From positions 1-64,000 of the forward strand of contig NZ_BKCG01000010.1 in assembly GCF_008974325.1 (NCBI RefSeq): a stretch of DNA of 64,000 bases. Reading direction: 5' to 3'. This document shows, piece by piece, positions 5,795-14,767 of the stretch. The notes beneath the pieces are model-generated. The model saw only the letters and a program-made list of their open reading frames with translations, made no database searches and was not told where the DNA came from. The DNA comes from Patiriisocius marinus. Lineage in GTDB: Bacteria; Bacteroidota; Bacteroidia; Flavobacteriales; Flavobacteriaceae. How positions within the stretch are numbered: position 1 is the first letter of the stretch; the number at the start of each line of letters is the position of its first letter. The translations under genes and the position numbers were made by a program.

Positions 5795-6391
5795 CTATTC
5801 GTGTAAGTAATCAATCAATCCAGCTTCCCAAGAGCTGGATTTGTTTTTTAATTGCTGTTTTGCATTTTCTTGATCTTGCGCATTTTTATCTTGGCTTAGT
5901 TTAAACTTACCTTCCCACTTTGTAATAGTGATATCAAAAGCTTGGATATAGTTTACAAAGCGTTCCATACTTGGATTATCTTTCTTCAAGATGTATGGAT
6001 GGTCTGGAGCTTCTAGAAAATGCGTCATATCCACCATTGTTTCTTTTGCAGCCTCAGGGTCATCTATTAAAGAGATTGTTCCTTCAATGTGCACTATAAT
6101 GTAATTCCAAGTGGGTAATTGTTGTGTTGTGTAAATGCTAGGCGATATATAGCTATCTGGTCCTTTAAAAATTATGGTCGCTTTTGCACCTTCTTTCAAC
6201 GTTTCCACTTGTGGGTTTTGTTTATCAATATGTGCAACAAGCTTTCCAGTTTTATCATTGTAAATAACAGGAATGTGCGTAACAAAAGGAGTACCGTTAC
6301 TAGCAGTAACTAATAGTGCTAATGGGTATGCTTTAATTACTGCAATCAATTTTTTAATATCATCACTTTGGTGATGTGGAGGTGGGTACAT
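5795..6391 (-). CDS. PaiB-like FMN-binding protein
   Basis: This is a 198-residue protein of the PaiB / FMN-binding negative transcriptional regulator family (split-barrel flavin fold). The start 'MYpPpHHq.dD...l' and the central 'GsPDSYISPSiY..qqlPTWNYiivHieG'-type segment (about residues 77-107) are family signatures. In Bacillus PaiB affects protease and sporulation genes; in flavobacteria the role is not known and it may simply bind flavin. It is transcribed toward the DUF2892 gene, and its last codons form a hairpin (5817-5841) that can serve as a terminator for the opposite strand. A 31-base copy of this 3' end lies at 4719. Confidence 0.85.
   Translation of the reverse strand: MYPPPHHQSDDIKKLIAVIKAYPLALLVTASNGTPFVTHIPVIYNDKTGKLVAHIDKQNPQVETLKEGAKATIIFKGPDSYISPSIYTTQQLPTWNYIIVHIEGTISLIDDPEAAKETMVDMTHFLEAPDHPYILKKDNPSMERFVNYIQAFDITITKWEGKFKLSQDKNAQDQENAKQQLKNKSSSWEAGLIDYLHE
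5812..5850 (+). terminator. hairpin between convergent DUF2892 and paiB-like genes
   Basis: AATCCAGCT (5817-5825) pairs with AGCTGGATT (5833-5841), followed on the plus strand by TGTTTTTT. It lies inside the 3' coding end of the minus-strand paiB-like gene and is well placed to end the DUF2892 transcript. Confidence 0.6.
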
Positions 6392-6428
6392 ATGTATGAT
6401 ACAATTACTTAATTGGGGATAACGGAGT

Positions 6429-6463
6429 TTTAATATTGAGTAGTGATATTACTCAATATTAAA
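6429..6463. terminator. 14-bp inverted repeat after the DUF1569 gene
   Basis: TTTAATATTGAGTA (6429-6442) and TACTCAATATTAAA (6450-6463) are perfect complements around a 7-base loop. It is positioned 3' of the minus-strand DUF1569 gene and upstream of the paiB-like gene, so it is probably a terminator; as an AT-rich palindrome it could also be an operator. Confidence 0.5.
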
Positions 6464-6484
6464 GTCTGACTGAAGTATTATTTA

Positions 6485-6928
6485 CTAAACATTAAACTGT
6501 CTAAAATGGTGATCTAAATGCTTGTATTGCATTTTTCCCCATTGCTCTTTTGTCATTTTTCCAAAAGCAGGATGAGGTTTCCAATCGTTACGCTCTCTTT
6601 GTGTTCCAAATTCTGTTATTAATGCGCTTAATGCTGCTTTTTCCTTTGCGAAGTCTCTAGGTTCTTGCTCTTTAAAACTAGGTGCTGTAGGTAAGTTTTT
6701 ACGCCAAGGCTTATCGCTATACATCGATTTTTTAAAAAACAGGTTTACAAGAAAATTAGGTTTTAGGCCGTAGTCTACCTTCTCAAGCATCACGTTAAAT
6801 GGCAATTGGCAATGGTGCGCCATTTGTCCTGCAGTCATTTTTCCCCATTGCTTATCAGCATTTTCATTTAAGTTGTTTAGTCTATTTTGGATTTCGTTAA
6901 ATCCATCATCAGTAAAAAGATTTTTCAT
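6485..6928 (-). CDS. DUF1569 (DinB-like) protein
   Basis: This is a 147-residue protein with the DUF1569 pattern: 'W GKMTAGQMAHHCQ' near residues 28-41 and a C-terminal 'HLDHHFRQF' near 137-145. The histidines in these two segments match the metal-binding layout of DinB-like four-helix bundles, so a metal-dependent enzyme using a small thiol is possible, but no substrate is known. It is cytoplasmic, with no signal. It stands alone on the minus strand, divergent from radC, with 104 bases between the starts. Confidence 0.8.
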   Translation of the reverse strand: MKNLFTDDGFNEIQNRLNNLNENADKQWGKMTAGQMAHHCQLPFNVMLEKVDYGLKPNFLVNLFFKKSMYSDKPWRKNLPTAPSFKEQEPRDFAKEKAALSALITEFGTQRERNDWKPHPAFGKMTKEQWGKMQYKHLDHHFRQFNV

Positions 6929-7032
6929 AAAAAAAGTGTTTTGATATTGGCGATTGATTCTAAGATGATTACCTAAAATTTCACTGTCTAAATATAAACA
7001 TTATCTTTATTCAATACCGAAATATTACAACT

Positions 7033-7731
7033 TTGAAATCTACCACTACATCATTATCAATAAAAAACTGGAGCGAGGATGACCGTCCACGCGAAAAAAT
7101 GCTCGTAAAAGGGAAGTCTGCTTTAAGTGATGCAGAGCTTATCGCTATTTTAATAGGAAGTGGTAATCGCGATGAAAGCGCCGTAGCATTGAGCAAGAGA
7201 ATTTTGGCGTTAGCTAACAATAATTTAAGTGCATTAGGCAAAATGTCAATTCAGGATTTAATGACCTTTAAAGGCATAGGCGAGGCGAAAGCCATTACTA
7301 TTAGTGCTGCAATGGAGTTGGGAAGAAGGCGAAGAGGAGAAGAGGCATTAGTGAGGAAGAAGATAACTTCAAGTAACTCGGTATTTGAGTTGATGCAACC
7401 TATAATAGGAGAGTTAGAGCACGAAGAGTTTTGGATTGTATATCTCAATAATTCAAATAAAGTATTGCAGACCTCGCAATTAAGTAAAGGAGGAATCACA
7501 GGAACTTTAGTCGATGTTAGGTTGGCTTTTAAAAATGCATTACAACTAGGAGCTGTTGCTATTATTTTAGCACATAATCATCCAAGTGGTACTTTAGTGC
7601 CAAGCCAAGCCGATAAAAATATTACGCAAAAAATTAAACTCGCAGGAGAGAGTTTAGATATAAAAGTGCTAGACCATTTAATTATTACCGAAACCGCCTA
7701 TTACAGTTTTGCAGACGAAGCCATTTTATAA
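7033..7731 (+). CDS. radC: RadC family JAB/MPN-domain protein
   Basis: This 232-residue protein has an N-terminal helix-hairpin-helix region ('SIKNWsEDDRPREKmL', then 'dLMtFKGIGEAKAitI' near residues 76-92) and a C-terminal JAB1/MPN metalloprotease-like domain. The JAMM residues are present: Glu in 'ELEHEEFW' near 135, His-x-His in 'AHNHPSG' near 179-185, and Asp in 'SQADK'. RadC was once linked to DNA repair; that role is disputed and the activity is unknown. The start is TTG at 7033, which gives the usual RadC N-terminus; no ATG fits. It stands alone between divergent and downstream units. Confidence 0.92.
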   Translation: MKSTTTSLSIKNWSEDDRPREKMLVKGKSALSDAELIAILIGSGNRDESAVALSKRILALANNNLSALGKMSIQDLMTFKGIGEAKAITISAAMELGRRRRGEEALVRKKITSSNSVFELMQPIIGELEHEEFWIVYLNNSNKVLQTSQLSKGGITGTLVDVRLAFKNALQLGAVAIILAHNHPSGTLVPSQADKNITQKIKLAGESLDIKVLDHLIITETAYYSFADEAIL

Positions 7732-7836
7732 GGGAATATATTAGTTTTTAAGGTTCAAAAAACTTTCAAATTTTGAGTAGCTATCTATCTTCGTAATCTC
7801 CGTTCAAAGTAGTATTTTTAGTTTTTGAAAAACGCT

Positions 7837-9123
7837 ATGATATTAATATACATAAAGCAATTAAATCCTCGTATTTCGTATGTGTTTAAGCACATTTTTA
7901 CTCGTATTTTACAAGTAGAAATAGCGTTTACATCAGAAATTGAAAAATTTATTTCTCACACAGGTTATAAAATATCCTATGGGAAACAACCTTTAGGAAA
8001 CGAACTTTTTTTTCAAAGTCAAGGGTTGTTGTTTCAACAAGGAATTGAAAGCATTGATATTAATGTGAAAGAGTGGGAGGAGACGCATTGTTTTTTCCAA
8101 GTGAGTGATAAAAGCTGTCTGCCGTTTGATATTTTCGCTGCGGCGTTTTATTTATTAAGTAGGTACGAAGAATACCTTCCTCACGTAAAAGATGAACTTG
8201 GCCGCTATCCTTACACAGAAAGCTTAGGGCATAAATACAATTTTCTAAATACGCCTGTTGTTGACGTCTGGAGTTATAAGCTAAAGAGGGCGCTACAAGA
8301 ACATTTTGATGATTTTAAATTTAAACCCGTTCAAAGCACCACCCATTTTTTAATAAATGCTGAAGAGCCATTCGCCTATGATCAAAAAGGTTTTTTTCGG
8401 TCAGTTGTAGGTTTAGCAAATGATGTATTTGAGCTGAAATTTAAAGCAATTATTAAACGTGCTAAAGTATTATTAGGTTTAGAAAGAGACCCTTTTGATA
8501 CTTTTAAATGGTTGGTGACATCGTCTAAAAACAAGAATTTTAAACTCACTGTATTTTTTCAAATAGGGGAAGCGTTAAGTTTCAATACGAGTATAAATAC
8601 TTCTCGATTACACTTTAAAGCATTGATAAAATATGTTTCAGATTATTGTGAAATTGGACTTTTAGTTTCTAAAAATGCCCGTTTTAATGCTGAAATTTTA
8701 AAGAGCGAAAAAAGAAGGTTAGAAGCCATTACAAATCGTAAAGCAGCCTCAACGCAATTTAGTCAGTTAGTAGTTGGACTTCCGGAAGCATACCGAAACT
8801 TAGTAGCTTTCGAAGTTGAAAACGATTTTACAATGGTTTATCAAAAAGTCCCTGGTTTTAGAGCAGGAACCTGTACACCATTTCTTTTTTATGATCTTGA
8901 TTTTGAGATAAAGTCACCTTTAATAATTATGCCTGTTGCTTTTACATCAATGGGTTTTGATAAAACGAGTCCAAAGGATACCACTACTAAAATTTCAGAA
9001 TTACAGAAACAAGTAGTTGCGGTTAATGGTACATTTTTAGGATTGTTCTCGAATAAAAACTTTAACGCAGCAGTTAATAATAAGCTTTGGAAAAGCGTAT
9101 TTACTGATAACGAATCACTATGA
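7837..9123 (+). CDS. DUF7033-like protein, polysaccharide-deacetylase related
   Basis: This 428-residue protein carries 'PFDiFAAAFYLLSRYEEYLP...D.lGRY' near residues 108-135, a pattern I associate with the DUF7033 domain found in front of polysaccharide-deacetylase-like domains. The C-terminal half is divergent and its catalytic Asp/His motifs are not obvious, though 'PGFRAGTC.PF.FYDL' near 345-360 fits the family. The ATG at 7837 is preferred to the TTG at 7825 because it begins a hydrophobic strand directly. The last codons overlap the start of the HAD gene (ATGA at 9120), so the two are translationally coupled. The role may be in cell-envelope sugar processing; this is inference. Confidence 0.65.
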   Translation: MILIYIKQLNPRISYVFKHIFTRILQVEIAFTSEIEKFISHTGYKISYGKQPLGNELFFQSQGLLFQQGIESIDINVKEWEETHCFFQVSDKSCLPFDIFAAAFYLLSRYEEYLPHVKDELGRYPYTESLGHKYNFLNTPVVDVWSYKLKRALQEHFDDFKFKPVQSTTHFLINAEEPFAYDQKGFFRSVVGLANDVFELKFKAIIKRAKVLLGLERDPFDTFKWLVTSSKNKNFKLTVFFQIGEALSFNTSINTSRLHFKALIKYVSDYCEIGLLVSKNARFNAEILKSEKRRLEAITNRKAASTQFSQLVVGLPEAYRNLVAFEVENDFTMVYQKVPGFRAGTCTPFLFYDLDFEIKSPLIIMPVAFTSMGFDKTSPKDTTTKISELQKQVVAVNGTFLGLFSNKNFNAAVNNKLWKSVFTDNESL

Positions 9124-9809
9124 ATAATATAAAAATCACCGATGTTTTTTTTGATTTAGATCACACCCTTTGGGATTTTGATAGAAACTCAGCATTAGCT
9201 TTTAAATTAGTATTTCAGAAACATAATGTTCAGATTGATTTACAGGACTTTTTAAAAATTTACGAGCCCATTAACTTTAACTATTGGAAAGCTTTTAGGG
9301 AGGAACGAGTGACTAAACAGCAATTGCGTCGCGGTAGATTAGCTGATAGTTTTACAGCGTTAAAGCATACAATTTCGGTACAAATTATTGATGAAATGTC
9401 TGACAGTTATATTGAGTTTCTACCAGAAAATAATTACTTGCTAGACGGGACTATTGAGATTTTAGATTATTTAAAACCGAAGTATAATTTGCATATTATT
9501 ACAAACGGTTTTACAGATGTGCAAGGCATAAAGATGAAACGCAGCGGACTCTCTCCATATTTTAAAACAATCACTTCTTCTGAAGAAGTAGGTGTAAAAA
9601 AACCAAATCCATTAGTATTCCATCACGCCTTAAAAAAAGGAAATACTCTTGCTGAAAGTTCTGCTATGATAGGCGATACTTTTGAAGCAGATATATTAGG
9701 TGCAGAGGCCGTGGGGATGGATACTATTTTTTATAATTACCATAAGGATGTTCAACGCTCTGGCTATAAGGTAGTTGAGAGGTTGCTAGAAATTAAAGGT
9801 TTATTGTAA
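9120..9809 (+). CDS. YjjG-family HAD phosphatase (noncanonical pyrimidine nucleotidase-like)
   Basis: This is a 229-residue HAD hydrolase. Motif I is 'FFDLDHTLWDF', with Asp12 and Asp14 as nucleophile and acid/base. Motif II is 'iITNGF' near 158-163, motif III is the Lys of 'GVKKPNP' near 188, and motif IV is 'IGDtfeaDILGA' near 208-219. The large helical cap and the order of motifs match YjjG, which removes phosphate from non-standard or damaged pyrimidine nucleoside monophosphates. It overlaps the upstream gene by 4 bases. The substrate was not determined here, as related HADs hydrolyse other phosphates. Confidence 0.85.
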   Translation: MNNIKITDVFFDLDHTLWDFDRNSALAFKLVFQKHNVQIDLQDFLKIYEPINFNYWKAFREERVTKQQLRRGRLADSFTALKHTISVQIIDEMSDSYIEFLPENNYLLDGTIEILDYLKPKYNLHIITNGFTDVQGIKMKRSGLSPYFKTITSSEEVGVKKPNPLVFHHALKKGNTLAESSAMIGDTFEADILGAEAVGMDTIFYNYHKDVQRSGYKVVERLLEIKGLL

Positions 9810-9852
9810 CTATACTAAATTGAGGGAGTTGGCGTTATTAGTACTATACTAA

Positions 9853-10398
9853 ATGATGAAATACCCTCAAATTTTACTCGTTATTTTTCTATCGTCGATA
9901 GTAACATCTTGCTTTCAAAATACAGATTTTGATCAAGCAAATGATGTGGTTATTACACCCGTTGTAGAGTTAGATTTAATTTATTTTGACATCGATGCAT
10001 CTCAGTTTTACGATGTTGAAACAAATACTCCAAACCTCGTTGTTAGAGATACTACAGCTATTGAATTTATTGATGGTAATGATATTAGAGATGCCTTGGT
10101 AAGAGCTGAATTCTTATTTGATTTTACGAATTCAATACCCAGTAATTTCTCAGTAAATTTTGATTTTCTAAACACTAATAATGAAGTTAGATACTCTTCG
10201 TTTACACAAGTAAATGCCGGAAGTGCTTCTCTTCCTGTTGAAACTATTTATATAGATAATGTAGAGAATGAAGAAATAGAAAATTTAACGTCATCTAATA
10301 AAGTTGTTATATCAGTTACGATACCATCTAGTTCATCTTCTCTATTTGGGACTTTAAATTTAAAGTCAAAAGCAACCTATTATTTAGAAATCGACTAA
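9853..10398 (+). CDS. hypothetical lipoprotein (first gene of envelope operon)
   Basis: This is a 181-residue protein with a type II signal peptide: a hydrophobic stretch then 'IVTSC' (lipobox, Cys near residue 20), so it is a lipoprotein. The mature part is rich in Asp/Asn/Ser/Thr and beta-prone, with no family I recognise. Two ATG codons at 9853 and 9856 are possible starts. It ends immediately before the next gene (start at 10408), and a third secreted protein follows with a 4-base overlap, so all three make one envelope operon. Confidence 0.75.
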   Translation: MMKYPQILLVIFLSSIVTSCFQNTDFDQANDVVITPVVELDLIYFDIDASQFYDVETNTPNLVVRDTTAIEFIDGNDIRDALVRAEFLFDFTNSIPSNFSVNFDFLNTNNEVRYSSFTQVNAGSASLPVETIYIDNVENEEIENLTSSNKVVISVTIPSSSSSLFGTLNLKSKATYYLEID

Positions 10399-10407
10399 TT
10401 GCTATTT

Positions 10408-11826
10408 ATGAAGAAGATACTTTTCGCATTAGCAATATGCTATTCAATAATCGCAGTTTCTCAAAATAAGCAAGTGCTTTATAATTGGGATGTGTCACCA
10501 CAATCTCTATTGTTAAATCCAGGAGCTGTTGTAGATCAAAAACACCATTATGGGATTCCATTTTTATCTGGATTTCATATTAATGGAGGGACAAGTGGCG
10601 TAACGGTTTTTGATATTTTTTCTGACGACGGTAGAGATATTAATGATAAAATAGCAGAGGCTCTTACCGCTTTAGATTCTAATGACTTTTTTACTGCAAC
10701 TCAACAATTAGAGTTAATAAATTTTGGTTGGCGCTCTAAAAGTGATTACTATTTTTCGGGAGGTATTTATCAAGAGTTTGATTTTATTTCTTACTTGCCA
10801 AAAGATTTTCTTGATTTAGCTAGAGAAGGTAATCGAGATTACATTGGTAGAGCTTACAATTTTGATCATATAAGTTTAAGGGCAGATTTGCTAACTGTTT
10901 ATCATTTCGGTTTTAATAAAAAAGTGACTGATAAGTTGACTTTGGGATTGCGATTCAAAGCCTATTCATCAATGATAAGTGCAAGTAGTACTGGTAATAC
11001 TGGAACTTTTACAACTACTCAGAATGATGGGACTCCTAATATTTATGAGCATACAGTCGAAGGATTAAATGTTGAGGTTAAAACTTCGGGATATGCTTCT
11101 TTGAAAGATGTAGATGGCTCATCACAAATTGTTAGTGATGTTTTAGGAAGAGCTTTTTTTGGAGGTAATTTAGGCCTAGGTTTTGATTTTGGTGCAACTT
11201 ATGAGATAACTAATCAACTTTCGGCAACGGCATCAATTTTAGATATTGGAACCATTTTTCACTCAAGCGCTACTGAGATTTATAATGCCAGTGGTAATTA
11301 TACTTTAGATGGTTTAGAACTATTATTTCCTACTATCGAGAATGGAGAAACAACATTTCCATATTACAGTGATTTAGAAGATGAGATAGAGCGAGAAATT
11401 CCTGTTGATACACTTAATAGTGCTTATTCACAAATGCGACCAGCAAAAATAAATGCGGGATTGCACTATGATTTTGGTGAGAGTATAGGGCGTAAAAGTG
11501 GTGATTGTGATTGCAGAAATATGGGAGGAAAATCTCAACATGTTTCGCAAGCAGGGATACAATATTATAGTGTATTTAGACCTAAAGGAATTCAAGCTGC
11601 AGGTACCGTTTATTATAGAAGGCGTTTTAGTAACTGGCTTTCAACTAAAGCAACATATACGGTAGATAGTTATTCAGCTTCTAATATTGGTTTAGGAATG
11701 GCGTTGAATATTGGCTCATTAAACTTCCATTTAGCAGCAGATAATCTTCTGGATATTGCAAATATTGCGAAAGCAAATAGCCTATCTTTACAATTTGGTT
11801 TTAACATTATAGTTGAAGAGTTATGA
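10408..11826 (+). CDS. DUF5723 family outer membrane protein
   Basis: This 472-residue protein has a signal peptide (Met-Lys-Lys, hydrophobic core, 'IAVSQ'). It then has the DUF5723 opening 'SPQSLLLNPG' near residues 28-40, repeated glycine/aromatic beta strands, and a beta-barrel-like C-terminus ('LSLQFGFNIIVEEL'). It is probably an outer membrane barrel of the kind frequent in Bacteroidota. A 'DCDCRN' cysteine pair near residue 370 is unusual for a barrel. The ATG at 10408 begins the signal peptide; the TTG at 10399 would add three residues. It overlaps the next gene by ATGA at 11823, indicating coupled translation. Function unknown. Confidence 0.8.
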   Translation: MKKILFALAICYSIIAVSQNKQVLYNWDVSPQSLLLNPGAVVDQKHHYGIPFLSGFHINGGTSGVTVFDIFSDDGRDINDKIAEALTALDSNDFFTATQQLELINFGWRSKSDYYFSGGIYQEFDFISYLPKDFLDLAREGNRDYIGRAYNFDHISLRADLLTVYHFGFNKKVTDKLTLGLRFKAYSSMISASSTGNTGTFTTTQNDGTPNIYEHTVEGLNVEVKTSGYASLKDVDGSSQIVSDVLGRAFFGGNLGLGFDFGATYEITNQLSATASILDIGTIFHSSATEIYNASGNYTLDGLELLFPTIENGETTFPYYSDLEDEIEREIPVDTLNSAYSQMRPAKINAGLHYDFGESIGRKSGDCDCRNMGGKSQHVSQAGIQYYSVFRPKGIQAAGTVYYRRRFSNWLSTKATYTVDSYSASNIGLGMALNIGSLNFHLAADNLLDIANIAKANSLSLQFGFNIIVEEL

Positions 11827-12623
11827 AACAATTTTTATTTTTTTCTATTTTATTTTTACTTTCTTTATTTTCGGTAACTGCACAAACTAATCTAAGCGAT
11901 TATAGTTTTGTGGTTGTTCCGGATAACTTTGAGTTTACATCAGAAAAAGATCAATTTCAATTAAACTCAATGACTAAGCAATATTTAAACAGTGTTGGTT
12001 TTAATGCTTTTTTTCAAGACGAATTACCTAGAGTTAATAATTGCGATGGCTTATATGCTGATGTAATTTCTGGAGGCTCATTTATTACCACTACTATGCA
12101 AGTAATATTGAAAGATTGCAAAGGAACCGTTGTATTTGAAAGCCAAGAGGGAAAAAGTAAAAGAAAAGATTATCGTCAGGCTTACCAAGAATCACTTAGA
12201 GAAGCTTTTAAAAGTATAAATAAGCTAAATGTAAAGCAGACAGATATTGTTATCGATACTTCTCCTTCTAATGTTTTAAAAGCTACAGAAAAGAGACTTA
12301 ATGATAAGGTAGCTCCTGTTATTAAAGACAAAGTAATTGTTTCTAAAGGTTCAGTTTATTCTGGCCCAGAGTCTAAATTTTCGCATTATACAAACACTCG
12401 TTTGTCATTTTTATTGAGAAAATATTTTGATAGCTATTACCTATACCGTGAGGATAGCGATATCGATATGACATTTACCTTACTAGGGGAACTTAAAAAA
12501 CGTCCAGATGGCAAAGGTTATAAAATTGAGGGCGTACTAAATGGATTGGCAACTTTTCAAGAGAATGGAGACTTGTCTATTCAAAATGGTACTGAAGTCT
12601 CAGTTTTTGTATTTCAGAATTAA
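11823..12623 (+). CDS. secreted hypothetical protein (third gene of envelope operon)
   Basis: This is a 266-residue protein with a clear signal peptide (residues 1-20, Phe/Leu-rich, ending 'SVTAQ'). The mature part starts 'LSDYSFVVVPDNFEF', contains a Lys/Arg-rich central segment near 105-120, and has no motif I can name. It is probably periplasmic or outer-membrane associated, with the DUF5723 barrel and the lipoprotein encoded just upstream as likely partners. The stop overlaps the stop of the convergent rarA gene by 4 bases. Confidence 0.72.
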   Translation: MKQFLFFSILFLLSLFSVTAQTNLSDYSFVVVPDNFEFTSEKDQFQLNSMTKQYLNSVGFNAFFQDELPRVNNCDGLYADVISGGSFITTTMQVILKDCKGTVVFESQEGKSKRKDYRQAYQESLREAFKSINKLNVKQTDIVIDTSPSNVLKATEKRLNDKVAPVIKDKVIVSKGSVYSGPESKFSHYTNTRLSFLLRKYFDSYYLYREDSDIDMTFTLLGELKKRPDGKGYKIEGVLNGLATFQENGDLSIQNGTEVSVFVFQN

Positions 12624-13912
12624 AATTTGTATTTGTTTCCCCACAGGGATGTTAAATACATTTTAAGATTCGATTCTTTAGCATTTTTCCCAGGCTCATA
12701 TAATGATGTACCTATTATTTCTTCAGGCATAAATTCGTGTGGCGTAAAATTACCTTCGTAGTTATGCGCATATTGATAGTTTTGTCCATACCCCAATTCC
12801 TTCATTAGTTTTGTTGGAGCATTTCTTATAGACAACGGGATTGATAAATCTCCTGTTTGTCTTACAAGTTGTTGCGCTTTGCCAATTGCTGCATACGAGG
12901 CATTACTCTTTGGTGATGTGGCTAAGTAAATTGTGCATTGACTTAAAATAATACGAGCTTCTGGATATCCAATAGCAGCAACAGCCTGAAATGTGCTAGT
13001 AGCTAAAAGAAGGGCATTTGGATTTGCCATCCCTATGTCTTCGGAAGCAAGGATTAATAATCTTCTAGCAATAAATTTAACATCCTCTCCTCCTTCAATC
13101 ATTCTAGCAAGCCAATAGACAGCTGCATTTGGGTCGCTACCACGAATTGATTTAATGAATGCTGAAATGATATCATAGTGTTGGTCTCCAGTTTTGTCAT
13201 AACGCACCGTATTTTTCTGAACTTTTTGTGAAACAAGATCATTTGTGATTATAACTTTAGCACTTTTTTTATCTTCTGAAACTTCAGAAAGCACAACAAG
13301 TTCTAGTGTATTAAGAAGTTTTCGTGCATCTCCTCCAGATAATTGGATAAGTGCCTCGGTTTCCTTTAATTCGATGTCTATTGCGCTTAAAATAGCATCT
13401 ACACTAATTGCTCTGTGAAGTAAATCTTCAAGATCTTTCTTTGAGAATGATTTTAATATGTAAACTTGACTTCTCGATAATAAAGCGGGTATTACTTCAA
13501 AACTTGGATTTTCAGTTGTAGCTCCAATGAGTGTAACCCAACCTTTTTCAACTGCACCTAATAGTGAATCTTGTTGAGATTTGCTAAATCGGTGAATTTC
13601 ATCGATAAATAATATTGGGTTTTTGGTTGAAAATAATGTGTCAGCTTTTTTGGCTTTTTCTATGACCTCTCTTACCGCTGCAACTCCACTATCAACTGCA
13701 CTCAGTTGATGGAAAGGCCTGCCAGATTGTGTGGCAATAATTGTAGCTAAAGTAGTTTTACCGGTTCCTGGTGGTCCCCATAGAATCATGGATGGCAAAA
13801 CGCCACTCTTTAATTGTGTACGTAATGCTCCTTGTTCACCTAAAAGATGTTGTTGACTCAAATAGTCGTCTAAATTCTTTGGTCGTATGCGTTCGGCTAA
13901 AGGTACACTCAT
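12620..13912 (-). CDS. rarA: RarA/MgsA replication-associated recombination AAA+ ATPase
   Basis: This is a 430-residue AAA+ protein of the clamp-loader clade. Walker A 'GPPGTGKT' lies at residues 46-53, Walker B 'FIDEIHRFSK' near 102-111 and sensor 1 'GATTENPSFE' near 130-139. The tetramerisation domain at the C-terminus includes 'AYAAIGKAQQLV' and 'YAHNYEGNFTPHEFMPE', both typical of RarA/WRNIP1. RarA acts at stalled replication forks in the cytoplasm, unwinding DNA ends and interacting with SSB. It is monocistronic on the minus strand, convergent with the upstream envelope operon and divergent from the rhomboid gene. Confidence 0.95.
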   Translation of the reverse strand: MSVPLAERIRPKNLDDYLSQQHLLGEQGALRTQLKSGVLPSMILWGPPGTGKTTLATIIATQSGRPFHQLSAVDSGVAAVREVIEKAKKADTLFSTKNPILFIDEIHRFSKSQQDSLLGAVEKGWVTLIGATTENPSFEVIPALLSRSQVYILKSFSKKDLEDLLHRAISVDAILSAIDIELKETEALIQLSGGDARKLLNTLELVVLSEVSEDKKSAKVIITNDLVSQKVQKNTVRYDKTGDQHYDIISAFIKSIRGSDPNAAVYWLARMIEGGEDVKFIARRLLILASEDIGMANPNALLLATSTFQAVAAIGYPEARIILSQCTIYLATSPKSNASYAAIGKAQQLVRQTGDLSIPLSIRNAPTKLMKELGYGQNYQYAHNYEGNFTPHEFMPEEIIGTSLYEPGKNAKESNLKMYLTSLWGNKYKF

Positions 13913-13995
13913 TAGATTTATTGTGATTCAAGATTTATACGTCTGACATTTTAGCAAAGACTTTTAAATGGACGGTTTTTTGAAGTGCTAAAGTT

Positions 13996-14763
13996 ATGAC
14001 AATTTCAAGAAAGTTATATTTCACTCCAGATGTTTTTTTATATCCATTACTCTTAGTGATGATTATGTGGGTTGTGTTTTGGGCAGAAATTCGCTTTGGA
14101 TTTAGATTCAATCAATTTGGAATACGCCCTGGAAAAGTTTCTGGTTTAAGTGGAGTAGTAGCTGGACCATTTATTCACGGAAGTCTACAGCATCTCTTTA
14201 ATAATTCTATACCTTTAATGGTGTTGACAACAGCACTTTTTTATTTTTACAGATCTATTAGATGGAGAGTATTACTCCTTGGTATACTTTTCACTGGTCT
14301 ATTGACTTGGTTTATAGGAAGGCCATCCTACCATATAGGTGCAAGTGGTATAGTTTACTTATTAGCTTCTTTCTTGTTTTTTAAAGGTATATTTTCTAGA
14401 CTTTATCAATTAATTGCTTTGTCTTTCGCTGTTGTATTTGTTTACGGAAGCTTATTATGGTACGTATTTCCTATAAAAGAGGGTATTTCATGGGAAGGGC
14501 ACTTATCCGGTTTTGTTGTTGGATTATTGTTTTCTTTAATATTTAAATCTCGTGATATTAAAGTAAAAAAATACGAATGGGAGCAAGATGATTACAATCC
14601 AGATAACGACCCTTTTATGAGGCAATTTGATGAGAATGGTAATTTTGTTGACTCTGTTATTCCAGAGGGAATTAAAGAAGATAATAATCTATCAACAACT
14701 TCAAATCAAGTCTCTAAAGTTACATATAGTTATGTAAGTAAAATAAACAACGAAGAAGAATAG
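13996..14763 (+). CDS. rhomboid-family intramembrane serine protease
   Basis: This is a 255-residue membrane protein with about six helices. The rhomboid catalytic dyad is present: Ser117 in 'GASG' (115-118) and His169 in 'EGHLSG' (167-172). The supporting 'H..l.HLfnN' motif lies at residues 61-70. It cleaves membrane-embedded substrates within the inner membrane; no substrate is suggested by context. The last 70 residues are a charged cytoplasmic tail. It is divergent from rarA and its stop is 4 bases from the stop of the convergent rlmB. Confidence 0.92.
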   Translation: MTISRKLYFTPDVFLYPLLLVMIMWVVFWAEIRFGFRFNQFGIRPGKVSGLSGVVAGPFIHGSLQHLFNNSIPLMVLTTALFYFYRSIRWRVLLLGILFTGLLTWFIGRPSYHIGASGIVYLLASFLFFKGIFSRLYQLIALSFAVVFVYGSLLWYVFPIKEGISWEGHLSGFVVGLLFSLIFKSRDIKVKKYEWEQDDYNPDNDPFMRQFDENGNFVDSVIPEGIKEDNNLSTTSNQVSKVTYSYVSKINNEEE

Positions 14764-14767
14764 TTTT

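Noticed and set aside
7825-7836. TTG start at 7825 for the DUF7033-like protein
   Set aside because: The ATG at 7837 is in frame and begins the first strand; the four extra residues have no support.
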